Source: G965197005 sp965197005 (GTDB lineage Bacteria > Pseudomonadota > Gammaproteobacteria > Pseudomonadales > Oceanobacteraceae). Taken from it: DNA of 64,000 nucleotides. This document shows positions 25,612 through 35,213 of the stretch, piece by piece. The notes under the pieces are model-generated. The model searched no databases, was not told the DNA's origin, and saw only the letters and a program-made list of their open reading frames with translations. The position numbers and the translations under genes are program-made. The stretch covers positions 186,001 through 250,000 of the forward strand of contig OZ239982.1 of assembly GCA_965197005.1 (NCBI GenBank), given 5' to 3'. Each line of letters opens with the position of its first letter. The stretch's first letter is position 1.

Positions 25612-27363
25612 TTAGTTGATGGCTTCTTTAAGTGCTGTCCATGCTTGGTAGTGGCTTAAATAGATGTTGCCAGTTAGGTTTTGGGTTAGTTTGCTTTTGT
25701 TGAGCTTGTCCATAACGGGCCCTTTGACTTCTGAAAGGTGAAATAAGATGCCTGCATCTTGTAGGTAGTCGTTAATGGAAAGTAGGCTCTCTAGTGCGCT
25801 TGAGTCAATGCTGTTAATGGCAGAGCAATTTAAAATTAGGTGGTTGGCGTTGGGTTCTTGTGCGACCAGTTGATTAATTTTGTCTTCTAAAAAACGGGCA
25901 TTGGCAAAGTATAAGCTGGCATCAATACGCAAGGAGATGATTTTTCTATCGGTGAGGGTTTGATGACGCTGGATATTGCGGAAGTGTTCGGTATTGGGAA
26001 TTTGCCCAAGTATGGCAGTATGTGGTTGGCTGGAGCGGTATAGATAGAGCAGAATTGATACTAATACGCCGCTAATTAGCCCCCATTGTACTCCTTGCCA
26101 TAAGGTCAATGTCATGGTTACAAATAAGGCGGTAAAATCTTGGCGGCTGTAGTGCCAAGTGCGTTTAATGCCTGCTCCATCAAATAAAGAAAGTACCGCT
26201 AAAATAATCATGGCGGTTAAGGTGGTAAGGGGCAGGTGGTAGAGGTAAGGGGTTAAAAATAGACAGCTTAGGGCAATGCTGATGGCAGTAAATATGCTGG
26301 TTGCTGGGGTTTTTGCACCTGCTTGAAAGCTGACCGCTGAGCGAGATAGGCTGGCAGCCACGGGAAATGCCCCTGATATGCCTGCACTTAAATTGGCAAC
26401 GCCTAGGGCAAAGGCTTCTTGATTGGGGGCGATGCGTTGACGTTGCTTGGCGGCAAATGTTTGTGCTGCTGAGAGGGAACTTACAAATCCAATTAGGCTA
26501 ATTAAAGCGGCTGAGGTGAGTAGTTTTTGCCATAGATGATTATGCCAATTAAGTTGGTTGAAATCGGGCAGTCCAATAGTTGGAAAGCCTGTTGGAATGG
26601 TGCCTACTAAGGCTACGCCTTGTTGTTCAAAATTGAATTTTAAGCTGATAAAAATAGAGAGAATAATGGCAAATAAGGGGGTGGATTTGCTGATAATGTC
26701 AGCAAGTAGGGGCTGTTTGCTGTATTTGAGTATGCTGTTTTTGAGTAGTTTGGGTAAATATTTAAGCATAAGTAACATGCTTATTCCTAATAGGCTGGTA
26801 ATTGGGTTAAGTAGGGTAATTTGGCTTATAAAGGCATACATGGATTGAAAAAAATGCCCAGATTCGCTTTTGGGTATGCCAAATAAATTGCTAATTTGAC
26901 TGGAGGCGATGACCAGTGCGGAGGCGGAGATAAATCCTGTGACCACGGGAAAGCTAATAAAGTGACTTAAAAAACCTAGGCGTAATAATCCAAAACTAAT
27001 CAGTAGTATGCCTGAGCATAATGCCATTAATGCACCTGCAATGAGTATTTGTTGCGGGTCTGCTGCTGTAGGAAATAGGCTGTTTAGTGCGGTTGCGGTC
27101 ATAATTGAGGTAATGGCAAAAGGACCAACGGAAAGTGGGGCACTGCGACCAAATAGGGCATAGGCGATAAGTGGTAGTAAGCTGGCATAAAGACCTGTTT
27201 GTGGGGGGAGTCCTGCTAATAAACCGTAGGCAAGGGCTTGGGGTATTAGCATAATGCTGATGATTATTGCTGCGGTGCTGTCCTGACTTAGGAGGGTGCG
27301 ATTATACTGACTTGCCCAAGAGGTAAAAGGCAGTATGCGATGGATAAGAGGTGATTGGCGCAT
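25612..27363 (-). CDS. SulP/SLC26-family anion transporter with STAS domain
   Basis: A 583-residue inner-membrane transporter. The N-terminal signature is AIIISIMLIPQALAYGLLAG, followed by about 11 further hydrophobic helices up to residue ~430 (GISGAFPVAASLSRSAVSFQ is typical). A STAS domain at about 450-580 has LILNCSAINSIDSSALESL. SulP proteins move sulfate, bicarbonate, C4-dicarboxylates or other anions, often with sodium or protons. The substrate cannot be inferred here; no carbonic anhydrase gene is next to it. It is monocistronic. Confidence 0.92.
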   Translation of the reverse strand: MRQSPLIHRILPFTSWASQYNRTLLSQDSTAAIIISIMLIPQALAYGLLAGLPPQTGLYASLLPLIAYALFGRSAPLSVGPFAITSIMTATALNSLFPTAADPQQILIAGALMALCSGILLISFGLLRLGFLSHFISFPVVTGFISASALVIASSQISNLFGIPKSESGHFFQSMYAFISQITLLNPITSLLGISMLLMLKYLPKLLKNSILKYSKQPLLADIISKSTPLFAIILSIFISLKFNFEQQGVALVGTIPTGFPTIGLPDFNQLNWHNHLWQKLLTSAALISLIGFVSSLSAAQTFAAKQRQRIAPNQEAFALGVANLSAGISGAFPVAASLSRSAVSFQAGAKTPATSIFTAISIALSCLFLTPYLYHLPLTTLTAMIILAVLSLFDGAGIKRTWHYSRQDFTALFVTMTLTLWQGVQWGLISGVLVSILLYLYRSSQPHTAILGQIPNTEHFRNIQRHQTLTDRKIISLRIDASLYFANARFLEDKINQLVAQEPNANHLILNCSAINSIDSSALESLLSINDYLQDAGILFHLSEVKGPVMDKLNKSKLTQNLTGNIYLSHYQAWTALKEAIN

Positions 27364-27586
27364 GGGCTTTGTTATGTTAAAAATAGAATAAGATTATAAC
27401 CTAAAAGAATATGGTTGTGTTGCTTGCGCTCCATTTTGTCATTATGGCAGAGTCTGGCTTATTATACGGCACTTGCGTATAAGTGTATACTTGAACCTGA
27501 TGCCCATTGCCCATTGCCCATTGCTCTGCGCTTAACGTACGTAACCATGGGCTGGTTGTTTATTTACAAGAAAAGAGTGTTTCTTT

Positions 27587-28255
27587 ATGCTTAGGGTTGT
27601 CTTTATATTGTTGCTATGCCTAAGCCCGCAGCTCATGGCGTACGAACTTTACGCTGGAGCGGTATCTGGGTATCGCTCATTGATGATAACGGATAGTCAA
27701 CAGGATACAGATATTGCCGAGTTTGAGGAGAAAGGCAATGATAGTCTGAGATTGAGTGCTTCTTTGGTGTCATCGCCACGTTACATTTGGCAAGATGCGA
27801 ATTGGGGCTATGTATTGTCTGTAGATTTTTTTACGTCTAAATTTACCACACAACGATTTGCCAGCAGCAGCGATAAGCCAAAAGATGTCGGTACCCGTGT
27901 ACGTGGTGTATCGGCGTATTTAACGCCTCTTGTCTATTATCATTTTAACCGAGGTGCAACCTCAGGCTGGCACTATAAAGCAGGTTTTGGTTTGGGTGTT
28001 GGCTATCAAAGATATCATGGTCAGTTTATGGTTAGCGCCCCTGAGCATACGAACTTTAATCAACTAAAATCCATTGCACATCATCGTGTGGGCATTTCAG
28101 GGGAACTGTATGTTGCTGCAAGTTATGGTCGCCATCGTTTGCTACTTGGCAGTAGCATTCTTTGGGGCAGCGCCACCCATGCAGATGAACAATATACGGA
28201 GCAAAATATCTCTTTGGGGTATCAGTATCGGCTGTTTTCATTCAGTTTGTTTTGA
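27587..28255 (+). CDS. outer-membrane beta-barrel protein, unknown family
   Basis: A 222-residue protein with a signal peptide (cleavage after QLMA, residue 18). The mature part alternates hydrophobic and polar residues in strands such as WGYVLSVDFFTSKF, HYKAGFGLGVGYQRYHG and ISLGYQYRLFSFSLF. It ends in Phe, the BAM recognition residue, and so probably forms an 8- to 10-strand barrel. I do not recognise a specific family (OmpW- or MipA-like is possible). The 3' end overlaps trmO by 18 bp in convergent orientation. The upstream gap has three CCCATTG heptamers near 27503-27524. Confidence 0.7.
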   Translation: MLRVVFILLLCLSPQLMAYELYAGAVSGYRSLMITDSQQDTDIAEFEEKGNDSLRLSASLVSSPRYIWQDANWGYVLSVDFFTSKFTTQRFASSSDKPKDVGTRVRGVSAYLTPLVYYHFNRGATSGWHYKAGFGLGVGYQRYHGQFMVSAPEHTNFNQLKSIAHHRVGISGELYVAASYGRHRLLLGSSILWGSATHADEQYTEQNISLGYQYRLFSFSLF

Positions 28256-28981
28256 GCCGTCCCCATTGCCAACACTAAGCACTTCAATTTTGTTGGCGTG
28301 CAGATAATGAAAGCGAATGTTGGTGTGCCAAAAGCAGCAGCCATAAATTTTTGTTTTATCTGGATTTTGGTAGGCAGGCTTGGGGTCTTGTGCAAGACAT
28401 TGCTGAATAAGTGCAATCATGGGTTGTTGATGCTGTTGTTCAAATTGCATTGCTTGTTCTAAGGCGGAGGGCAAAAAAGTGACTTCGATGGTTGTGGGTG
28501 CTTGTTGTGCCCAGCCTTGGTGCGGTGGTTCAGTGGTGTTGAGACTGTCGCTATAATGAATAAATGGTTTAATGTCTAAGATGGGTGTGCCATCTAGTAG
28601 GTCTATGCCTGATACGTATAGATGGTTGTGTTCTATTTTATCTAATTTGACTAGTGATTGCCCTAATGCACAGGGACGATATGGGCTGCGTGTGGCAAAT
28701 ACACCTACCGATTGATTGCCGCCTAATCTGGGTGGACGTACTTTTAGTTTGGGGGAAATTTGACGGTTTTGATGAAAGACAAAAATCAACCAAATATGAG
28801 TATGCTCAAGCAGTCCATCGGTTGCTTGTGCGTTGTTTACGGGTGCTAATAATTCGATTTGTCCAAGTGCTGCGGGGGCAAGATTGGCTTGGCGAGGAAT
28901 GGCAAATTTTTCGTTAAAAGGTGTATGTGCGGTGGCAATGGGCTGAAAGCTAAATGTTGGCAGGTTGGTATCTTGATTCAT
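28238..28981 (-). CDS. trmO: tRNA (N6-threonylcarbamoyladenosine(37)-N6)-methyltransferase TrmO
   Basis: A 247-residue protein of the TsaA/YaeB/TrmO family, which methylates t6A37 in tRNA-Thr with AdoMet. Family landmarks are FQPIATAHTPFNEKFAIPRQ at the N-terminus, the AdoMet-binding GVFATRSPYRPCALGQSLVK, and DLLDGTPILDIKPFIHYSD. The C-terminal ~80 residues are the usual small extra domain (DKTKIYGCCFWHTNIRF). Length is usual for the two-domain form. Confidence 0.93.
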   Translation of the reverse strand: MNQDTNLPTFSFQPIATAHTPFNEKFAIPRQANLAPAALGQIELLAPVNNAQATDGLLEHTHIWLIFVFHQNRQISPKLKVRPPRLGGNQSVGVFATRSPYRPCALGQSLVKLDKIEHNHLYVSGIDLLDGTPILDIKPFIHYSDSLNTTEPPHQGWAQQAPTTIEVTFLPSALEQAMQFEQQHQQPMIALIQQCLAQDPKPAYQNPDKTKIYGCCFWHTNIRFHYLHANKIEVLSVGNGDGSKQTE

Positions 28982-29069
28982 GGTTTTATTTTATCTTTAT
29001 ACTTGTAGCTTGCAGGCAGTATGAGTACTCTATAGCAAAATTTTTTATCATCTTAAAAGGATACAATCT

Positions 29070-30092
29070 ATGAGTAAATTGAAAAATATAGTAATTGATG
29101 TAAAAGAGTTGTTTAGTAGGCGCAATAAAGGGCGTGGTGTGAGTAAGCTGTTATTCACATTGCTGTTTATTTATTTGCTAGTGACAACCGTTTTAGGCTT
29201 TTTTTGGAGTAGTGAGCCAGCACCTTTTGCGGTTAAAACATTGGTTGAAGAAAAAGCAGCTAGCATGAATGTAACACCAGTTACAGGCTTTGCATCTACG
29301 GTTACGGTATTGAATATGTTAGATATTTTACTTGAAAAACCGGGTGGCTATTTAACTAATGATTTAACTTTGCCAGGACTTTGGATGGATAATATTCCAC
29401 GTTGGGAGTTTGGTGTATTAGTGCAATTGCGTGATTTTACTCGTGTTATGCGTAAGGATTTTAGCCGCTCGCAAAGCCAGTCTACTGAAGATAAAGACCT
29501 TGCTATTGCTGAACCTCAGCTTAATTTTGATAATGGCAGTTGGGCATTGCCTTCTAGTGAGTCTGAATATCGTAAAGGTTATCGGGCATTGGATAATTAT
29601 TTAATCCGCTTGGCAAACCCTGAAGAGCCTTCGGCGCAGTTTTATGCACGTGCGGATAATTTACGTCAATGGCTATTGGATGTGGAAACTCGTTTGGGTA
29701 GTTTGTCGCAGCGTTTAAGTGCTTCTGTGGGTAAGATAAAGTTAAAAACAGGTAGCGCAAATTCAACAGCAAGTGAAGAGTTGGTGAAAACACCTTGGTT
29801 GGAAATTGATAATATATTTTATGAGGTGCGTGGTACTGCTTGGGCTTTGACGCATCTTTTAGAGGCGGTACAAATTGATTTTGCTGAAGTGTTAGAGAAG
29901 AAAAATGCACAAGTTAGTTTGCGCCAAATTATTCGTGAACTGAAAGCTGCTCAAGAGCCTTTATGGTCGCCTATGGTGCTAAATGGTAGTGGTTTTGGTA
30001 TGTTTGCTAACCATTCTCTGGTGATGGCTTCGTATATTTCCCGTGCCAATGCTGCTATTGTGGATTTGCGTGAGCTGTTATCTCAAGGCTAA
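29070..30092 (+). CDS. DUF2333 family membrane-anchored protein
   Basis: A 340-residue protein with one membrane segment near the N-terminus (LLFTLLFIYLLVTTVLGFFW, about 27-46) and a long soluble, mostly helical part. TGFASTVTVLNMLDILLEKPGGYLTND and RWEFGVLVQLRDFTRVMRKD fit DUF2333, common in Pseudomonadales and without a known function. The gene is monocistronic with AAAAGG upstream, and convergent with proV. Confidence 0.82.
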   Translation: MSKLKNIVIDVKELFSRRNKGRGVSKLLFTLLFIYLLVTTVLGFFWSSEPAPFAVKTLVEEKAASMNVTPVTGFASTVTVLNMLDILLEKPGGYLTNDLTLPGLWMDNIPRWEFGVLVQLRDFTRVMRKDFSRSQSQSTEDKDLAIAEPQLNFDNGSWALPSSESEYRKGYRALDNYLIRLANPEEPSAQFYARADNLRQWLLDVETRLGSLSQRLSASVGKIKLKTGSANSTASEELVKTPWLEIDNIFYEVRGTAWALTHLLEAVQIDFAEVLEKKNAQVSLRQIIRELKAAQEPLWSPMVLNGSGFGMFANHSLVMASYISRANAAIVDLRELLSQG

Positions 30093-30110
30093 TCATCTAT
30101 CTAGCAGGGC

Positions 30111-31292
30111 TTAGTATTTTTGCGTAAGTACCTGCGCTAATTTTTGTTTGGATAGCTCCCCTTGTAGTACCCCTGCTTCATCAACAACGGGCAGGGCGTA
30201 TTCGCTGTCAAAGGCATTTTCTATAACACTTTCTAATATTTCATTGGGGTTAATAGGGGTGATGGCCTCGTGCATTTCTGAACTAAGCGGTTGATTGCCT
30301 TGCTTTTGGCGAATGACCTTTAATGCTTTTTGTGAGATTACACCTTGATAACCTTGTTCATTAACATGGTATCCGTAACCTAGGGCTTGGCTTTTCATTT
30401 GTGCTAAGGCTTCATCAATATTGTGTGCGCTAATTCGCATAATTGGCGGTCGCATTACATTTTTAACCGTGAGCGCACGGGCGCGGTTGACATCACGTAC
30501 AAAGGCGGCAACGTAGTCATTGGCAGGGTTAAGTAAAATCTCTTGCGGCTCGCCTGTTTGTACCAGTTCGCCATCTTTTAAGATGCCAATACGATCGCCT
30601 AGTCTTAATGCTTCGTCTAAGTCATGGGTAATAAAGACAATGGTTTTTTTTAGTTTACTTTGTAGGCGAATAAGCAGGTCTTGCATTTGCCCTCGAATGA
30701 GAGGGTCAAGGGCAGAGAAAGCCTCGTCCATTAATAGAATATCGGCTTCGGTGCATAAGGCTCTAGCCAACCCTACTCGCTGCTGTTGCCCGCCAGAGAG
30801 CTGCTCTGGATAGCTTTGCTCGTAGCCGATTAATTCTACCGCTTGTAGCCATTTTTTTGCACATGCTTGAGCTGCTTGTTTGTTTTTGCCCTGCACTTTT
30901 AAACCGTAGCTGACATTTTCTAAAACTGTTTTGTGGGGCATTAGGGCAAAGTGCTGAAATACCATTGAGATTTTTGAGCGTCTTAGGCTTTCTAACTGTG
31001 CTGAGGACATGGCTAAAATATGCTCGCCAGCAATGAGAATTTCTCCAGCGGTGGGTTCTATGAGGCGGTTAATATGACGAATAAGGGTGGATTTGCCCGA
31101 ACCAGATAGCCCCATAATCACAAAGGTTTCCCCTTGTTTTATTTCAAGGTTGATGTTGTTTAATGCTAAAACATGCTGCTTAGTGTGCAAATGGTGTTTG
31201 CTCATGCCTTGTTTTACTTGCATAAGTGCGGCATTAGGTTGAGTGCCAAAGAGCTTGTATAGGTTGCGTATCTCTATCATTTTATTGCTCAT
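30111..31292 (-). CDS. proV: glycine betaine/proline ABC transporter ATP-binding protein ProV
   Basis: A 393-residue ATPase. It starts MSNKMIEIRNLYKLFG, aligning with E. coli ProV, and has an unusually long segment before Walker A (GLSGSGKST), the signature LSGGQQQRVGLARAL and Walker B ILLMDEAFSALDP. Two CBS domains at about 275-393 (LTVKNVMRPPIMRISAHN) sense osmotic or nucleotide signals. The frame is open further upstream, but that part lies inside proW; the ATG at 31292 gives the best family fit, with 31280 as an alternative. It overlaps proW by 11 bp. Confidence 0.93.
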   Translation of the reverse strand: MSNKMIEIRNLYKLFGTQPNAALMQVKQGMSKHHLHTKQHVLALNNINLEIKQGETFVIMGLSGSGKSTLIRHINRLIEPTAGEILIAGEHILAMSSAQLESLRRSKISMVFQHFALMPHKTVLENVSYGLKVQGKNKQAAQACAKKWLQAVELIGYEQSYPEQLSGGQQQRVGLARALCTEADILLMDEAFSALDPLIRGQMQDLLIRLQSKLKKTIVFITHDLDEALRLGDRIGILKDGELVQTGEPQEILLNPANDYVAAFVRDVNRARALTVKNVMRPPIMRISAHNIDEALAQMKSQALGYGYHVNEQGYQGVISQKALKVIRQKQGNQPLSSEMHEAITPINPNEILESVIENAFDSEYALPVVDEAGVLQGELSKQKLAQVLTQKY

Positions 31293-32184
31293 TATGCGGT
31301 AACGAGGTGTGTTTTTGCGCCCGTTGTGCCAACCCTTGAGAGATGCGGTCAAATACGATTGCCAAGGCAACAATCGCTAATCCATTTAGCAAACCAAAGG
31401 TAAAGTATTGGTTGGTAATGGCTTTTAATACTGGCTGCCCTAAGCCGTTTACGCCTATCATGGAGGCAACCACGACCATTGAAAGTGCCATCATAATGGT
31501 TTGGTTAATACCTGCCATAATGGTGGGTAAGGCTAAGGGCAACTGTACATCAAATAAGCGTTGGCGAGGGTTTGCACCATAGGCGGTGGCGGCTTCAATA
31601 ATTTTTTTATCGACCATGCGAATGCCTAAATCAGTAAGCCGAATAACTGGAGCTATGGCGTAAATTACCACTGCTAATAAACCAGGAATGCGCCCTATGC
31701 CTAAAAGCATCACCACTGGGATTAAATAAACAAAAGCAGGCATGGTCTGCATGATATCTAAGATTGGGGTAATCAATTTTTTTAGCCAATTAAAGCGTGC
31801 CATTAAAATGCCAATAGGCAGACCCAACGCAACAGTTAGCAGCGTGCAGACACTAATCATACTCATGGTTTGCATGGCATCTTCCCACATGCCAAATAAA
31901 CCGATGGCAGCAAAACTCAACAGCACCATGACACTGAGTTTTAATGAGCGAGTAGCAAAATAGGCAAGCGCAACCATGCAACCGATGATTAGCCACCAAG
32001 GGGTGGCAAGTAACAGTCGTTCAAAAAAAATCAGCGTATTTAAAAGAGGGTCAAATAGGTTTTCAATCCCCTCCCCATAAGTGCGAGAAAAATCACGGTA
32101 TTGCGTATCCAGATACTTACGCATGGCAATTAGGGTTGCATTATCTAAGCTGGGAAAAGTTGAGGTCGCCACAAAATATCTCAA
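31282..32184 (-). CDS. proW: glycine betaine/proline ABC transporter permease ProW
   Basis: A 300-residue permease with a periplasmic or cytoplasmic head (FPSLDNATLIAMRKYLDTQY) before the first membrane helix at about 60. About six helices follow, with the coupling loop containing ATAYGANPRQRLFDVQLPLALPTIMAGINQ, here quoted in two overlapping parts: ATAYGANPRQRLFDVQLPLA and LPTIMAGINQ. It belongs with ProV and ProX to the osmoprotectant importer. It lies 41 nt downstream of the NUDIX gene. Confidence 0.92.
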   Translation of the reverse strand: MRYFVATSTFPSLDNATLIAMRKYLDTQYRDFSRTYGEGIENLFDPLLNTLIFFERLLLATPWWLIIGCMVALAYFATRSLKLSVMVLLSFAAIGLFGMWEDAMQTMSMISVCTLLTVALGLPIGILMARFNWLKKLITPILDIMQTMPAFVYLIPVVMLLGIGRIPGLLAVVIYAIAPVIRLTDLGIRMVDKKIIEAATAYGANPRQRLFDVQLPLALPTIMAGINQTIMMALSMVVVASMIGVNGLGQPVLKAITNQYFTFGLLNGLAIVALAIVFDRISQGLAQRAQKHTSLPHNEQ

Positions 32185-32225
32185 ATCAAGTGTATTTATT
32201 GTCTTCTTTTAAGATTTTATTGTTA

Positions 32226-32720
32226 TCATCTTAAAGGGGTTAGTTTATCAATATAGTCAATCAAAGGGTGCAGTTCTTTATTTCTATACATTGCAATGAG
32301 CTGTTTAAATGTAACCCATTTGGTCTCTACTACTTCATCTTCTTGTAGTTTTAAAATTGGATTGTTCTGTTTAAGATTAAAAACCCAAACATCATAAATG
32401 TCTTGCCTAGCTTCTCTAAATACTGTGTAAAGAAGTTTTCCATCTGTTTTATTAAGTTGCAAACCAAGCTCTTCTTGTACTTCTCTTATAGCGCCGTCTA
32501 AGCTCTGCTCTCCACTTAACAATACGCCGCCTGTACATTCCCAATATCCAGCATAAGCTTTATCTGGGTGCCGTTTTGACACAAGATATTCCCCTTTATG
32601 GTTAATAATCCAAGCACTTACACTTTTAAAATACAAGCCTTTGGGTATGGCATCGCCACGGCTAACTTTTATTTCTACCCGTTGCTTTTGAACATTGTAT
32701 AAGTCTAATTGCTCTGGCAT
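32226..32720 (-). CDS. NUDIX hydrolase
   Basis: A 164-residue protein with a complete Nudix box: Gly, five residues, Glu, seven residues, then REVQEELGL, starting GVLLSGEQ at about residue 67. The N-terminal VSAWIINHKGEYLVSKRHPD is typical of the group that includes isopentenyl-diphosphate isomerase-like and YfcD-type NUDIX proteins. The substrate is unknown. It lies between proX and proW in the same orientation, an unusual place; co-transcription is likely but any role in osmoprotection is unproven. Confidence 0.9.
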   Translation of the reverse strand: MPEQLDLYNVQKQRVEIKVSRGDAIPKGLYFKSVSAWIINHKGEYLVSKRHPDKAYAGYWECTGGVLLSGEQSLDGAIREVQEELGLQLNKTDGKLLYTVFREARQDIYDVWVFNLKQNNPILKLQEDEVVETKWVTFKQLIAMYRNKELHPLIDYIDKLTPLR

Positions 32721-32888
32721 TATCTGTCCTATCTTTTTATTGATAACGATACCTTTGAGCTAATAGACAAATAATCTCGCTAACAATGAATTGGTGGTTT
32801 TTAAAGCGGTGTTGTTCTTTTCATAAACAGGTGCATTTTAGTCGGGTAATCTATTTTAAAAATAATTCCAGTTTTGGCATAATTTAGT

Positions 32889-33929
32889 CTACAGCTTAGA
32901 GATGGCCTGAGTGATTTTTTCTTGTCCCTTTTTATTTAACCAGCTTTGCCAAATTTGTGGATACTGCTTTAAGAAATAAACAGCTGCTGTAGAGCCATCG
33001 GCTTGGTTATCTTCCATCCATGCCAAAATGCTGTTTAAGTCGGCAATAGAAATACTGCGTCTAGCAATATAAGCAAAGGCTTTGGGCTGTTGCTGTTTAA
33101 ACTTAGTGGTGGTGTAAGAATATACAGGGGCAGAGGGGTACATGCTGACTTTGGGATCAGGACAGTTAGGCTTAGTAGTGCAGCGGGCAAACTCTTTTGC
33201 ATCATAACCTGTAGAAAATTTAACCATGTGCATTTTGTATTTGCCTAATACAGGTGTGGGTGCCCAATAATAACCAAACCAAGGTTGTTTGCGCTCGTAG
33301 GCTTTGGCTATAGAGCCTGCCAGAGCAGCACCAGAACCTGGGTCAACAAATTTAAACCCTGCTTGGGCAAGGTTTAATGCCTTAAATAGCTGGTTAGTTG
33401 AAATTTGACAGCCCCAACCTGCTGGGCAGCCATAAAAGGCCGAGCGGTCTTTTTCTTCTGGGTGAGTAAAGAGCTTGGCATGTTTGATGACCCCCTCAAT
33501 GGTTGCCATTTCTGGATATTCATCAAGCAAGTATTGGGGTATCCAAAAGCCTTCTTGCCCACCTTCTTTAAGCATTTTACCCGCTTGTACCAGCTTTTTA
33601 TCTGCCACCGCTTGGTTTAGAATTTTTTTAGATGTATTAATCCACATTTCAGGGGCAATATCGGGTTCGGCTTTCTCTGCCATAGAGGTGCTGGTAGGCA
33701 TGGTATCCCCTGTTACTAGCTCAACAGAACAACCAAAAGCCTGCTGTAAAATAAACTGATCAATGTGTGCCATTAACGTGGCAGAACTCCAATTCATATC
33801 CGCAATGCTGAGTTTGTTGCACTGGGTTGAGGCAGAAGTGTTGCTGGGTTCGGTCGATTTGGAGCAGGCGGTCAGAGCTAAGGTGAAGAATAATAACCAG
33901 ATTGATTTTAGGTTGAGCTGGGCAAGCAT
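32889..33929 (-). CDS. proX: glycine betaine ABC transporter substrate-binding lipoprotein ProX
   Basis: A 346-residue binding protein with lipobox LTAC (Cys22), so it is lipid-anchored rather than free. The OpuAC domain contains IADMNWSSATLMAHIDQFIL, PEMWINTSKKILNQ, GCPAGWGCQIS and a KPWFGYYWAPTPVLGKY-like stretch (QPWFGYYWAPTPVLGKYKMH), the Trp/Tyr-rich cage for the quaternary ammonium group. Four Cys in the mature part may form disulfides. It is the first gene of proX-nudix-proW-proV. Confidence 0.92.
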   Translation of the reverse strand: MLAQLNLKSIWLLFFTLALTACSKSTEPSNTSASTQCNKLSIADMNWSSATLMAHIDQFILQQAFGCSVELVTGDTMPTSTSMAEKAEPDIAPEMWINTSKKILNQAVADKKLVQAGKMLKEGGQEGFWIPQYLLDEYPEMATIEGVIKHAKLFTHPEEKDRSAFYGCPAGWGCQISTNQLFKALNLAQAGFKFVDPGSGAALAGSIAKAYERKQPWFGYYWAPTPVLGKYKMHMVKFSTGYDAKEFARCTTKPNCPDPKVSMYPSAPVYSYTTTKFKQQQPKAFAYIARRSISIADLNSILAWMEDNQADGSTAAVYFLKQYPQIWQSWLNKKGQEKITQAISKL

Positions 33930-34150
33930 AGTGTCTCCAAATGAATAAGTTTAAAATATAACGCTAAGGGAATTTAGCGGCATTGTAAACGGAAAAAATG
34001 TGATAAATTATTTTTTTATTTAATTTTAACCATTTTTGCAAATTGTGATGGACTCTTTATAAAGAGATAATTATATTATCTTGCAAACAACTTTTTATTG
34101 GTAATGAGTTGTTTTAAATTTTAATTCTCTCTTATCTAAAAGGAAAAATA

Positions 34151-34975
34151 ATGAACTTTTTAAATGACTTTGATGCACAAACCTTTTTTACCACCTATGC
34201 GCTGCCTTGGTTAATTAATATTGGTTATGCCGTTTTAATTTTTATTGTTGGTCGCTTTGTCAGTAAATTGATTGTGCGTGGTGTTGAAAAATCCTTAGCA
34301 CGTACGAAAATGGATAAAATGGCATCGGGCTTTATTGCAACGGTGTTATCGGTTGCTTTAACCATGATGGTAGTGATTTTAGCGTTAACTCAATTGGGGC
34401 TAAATACCGCAACTCTTGCCACTGTATTAGGCGCCGCTGGTCTTGCCATTGGTTTGGCAATGAAAGACTCTTTAGGCAACTTTGCTGCAGGCTTAATGTT
34501 GGTGTTATTTAAGCCGTTTAAAATTGGCGATTATGTAGAGGTAGCAGGACAAGCAGGTTCAGTTGATGACATTACCATGTTTGCCACCATTTTACGCACC
34601 CCAGATAATCGCATTGTTACTGTGCCTAATGCAGGGGTTTTTGGCGCAACGGTAACAAACTACTCAAAAGAGAAAACACGCCGTATAGATCTAGTTGTCG
34701 GCATTGACTATGACAGCGACATCAAAAAAACCAAGCAAGTGCTTGAAAGTATTTTAGATAGTAACGATAAAATTCTTAAAGACCCTGCTTATACTGTTGC
34801 GGTTTTAGAATTGGGCGATTCATCGGTCAATTTAGTGGTACGTCCTTGGGTTGCCACCAGCGATTACTGGCCAGTACGCTTTGAGCTGACTGAGCAGATT
34901 AAACTTAAACTAGATGAAAACAACATTGATATTCCATACCCTCATATGAGCTTGGTGCAAAAAGCCAGCTCGTAA
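34151..34975 (+). CDS. mscS: small-conductance mechanosensitive channel MscS
   Basis: A 274-residue MscS-type channel with three membrane helices (about 18-40, 60-80, 88-118). The pore helix has the Gly/Ala pattern TLATVLGAAGLAIGLAMKDS, followed by the beta domain (FKIGDYVEVAGQAGSVDDI) and the C-terminal alpha/beta domain (LVVRPWVATSDYWPVRFEL). It releases solutes under hypo-osmotic shock and so complements the betaine importer just upstream. SD AAAAGG is present. Confidence 0.94.
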   Translation: MNFLNDFDAQTFFTTYALPWLINIGYAVLIFIVGRFVSKLIVRGVEKSLARTKMDKMASGFIATVLSVALTMMVVILALTQLGLNTATLATVLGAAGLAIGLAMKDSLGNFAAGLMLVLFKPFKIGDYVEVAGQAGSVDDITMFATILRTPDNRIVTVPNAGVFGATVTNYSKEKTRRIDLVVGIDYDSDIKKTKQVLESILDSNDKILKDPAYTVAVLELGDSSVNLVVRPWVATSDYWPVRFELTEQIKLKLDENNIDIPYPHMSLVQKASS

Positions 34976-35152
34976 CCTAAGGCTTAAAACACAGTGCCAA
35001 GGACGGCGCATTGATACCAACGAACAACACACTTACAAATAAAATCAAGGTGTTATCTGTTTTTTATGGCTTATTTTCAAATAATATAATACAAACAGCA
35101 GTATGAATTATTTTCTAGTAAAAAATAAATATAACAATCAATTAATAAACAG

Positions 35153-35182
35153 TTGAAACTTAAATCCATGTGGTTATATAAT
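35153..35182 (+). promoter_or_regulatory. sigma-70 type promoter of the full-length rhs gene
   Basis: TTGAAA (35153-35158) and TATAAT (35177-35182) are separated by 18 bp. Transcription should start near 35189, about 25 nt before the rhs ATG, and GAAGGGGTGAG is the ribosome binding site. I saw no comparable promoter before the orphan cassettes. Confidence 0.75.
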
Positions 35183-35213
35183 TGTTCTCATCTACTTTTT
35201 GAAGGGGTGAGTC

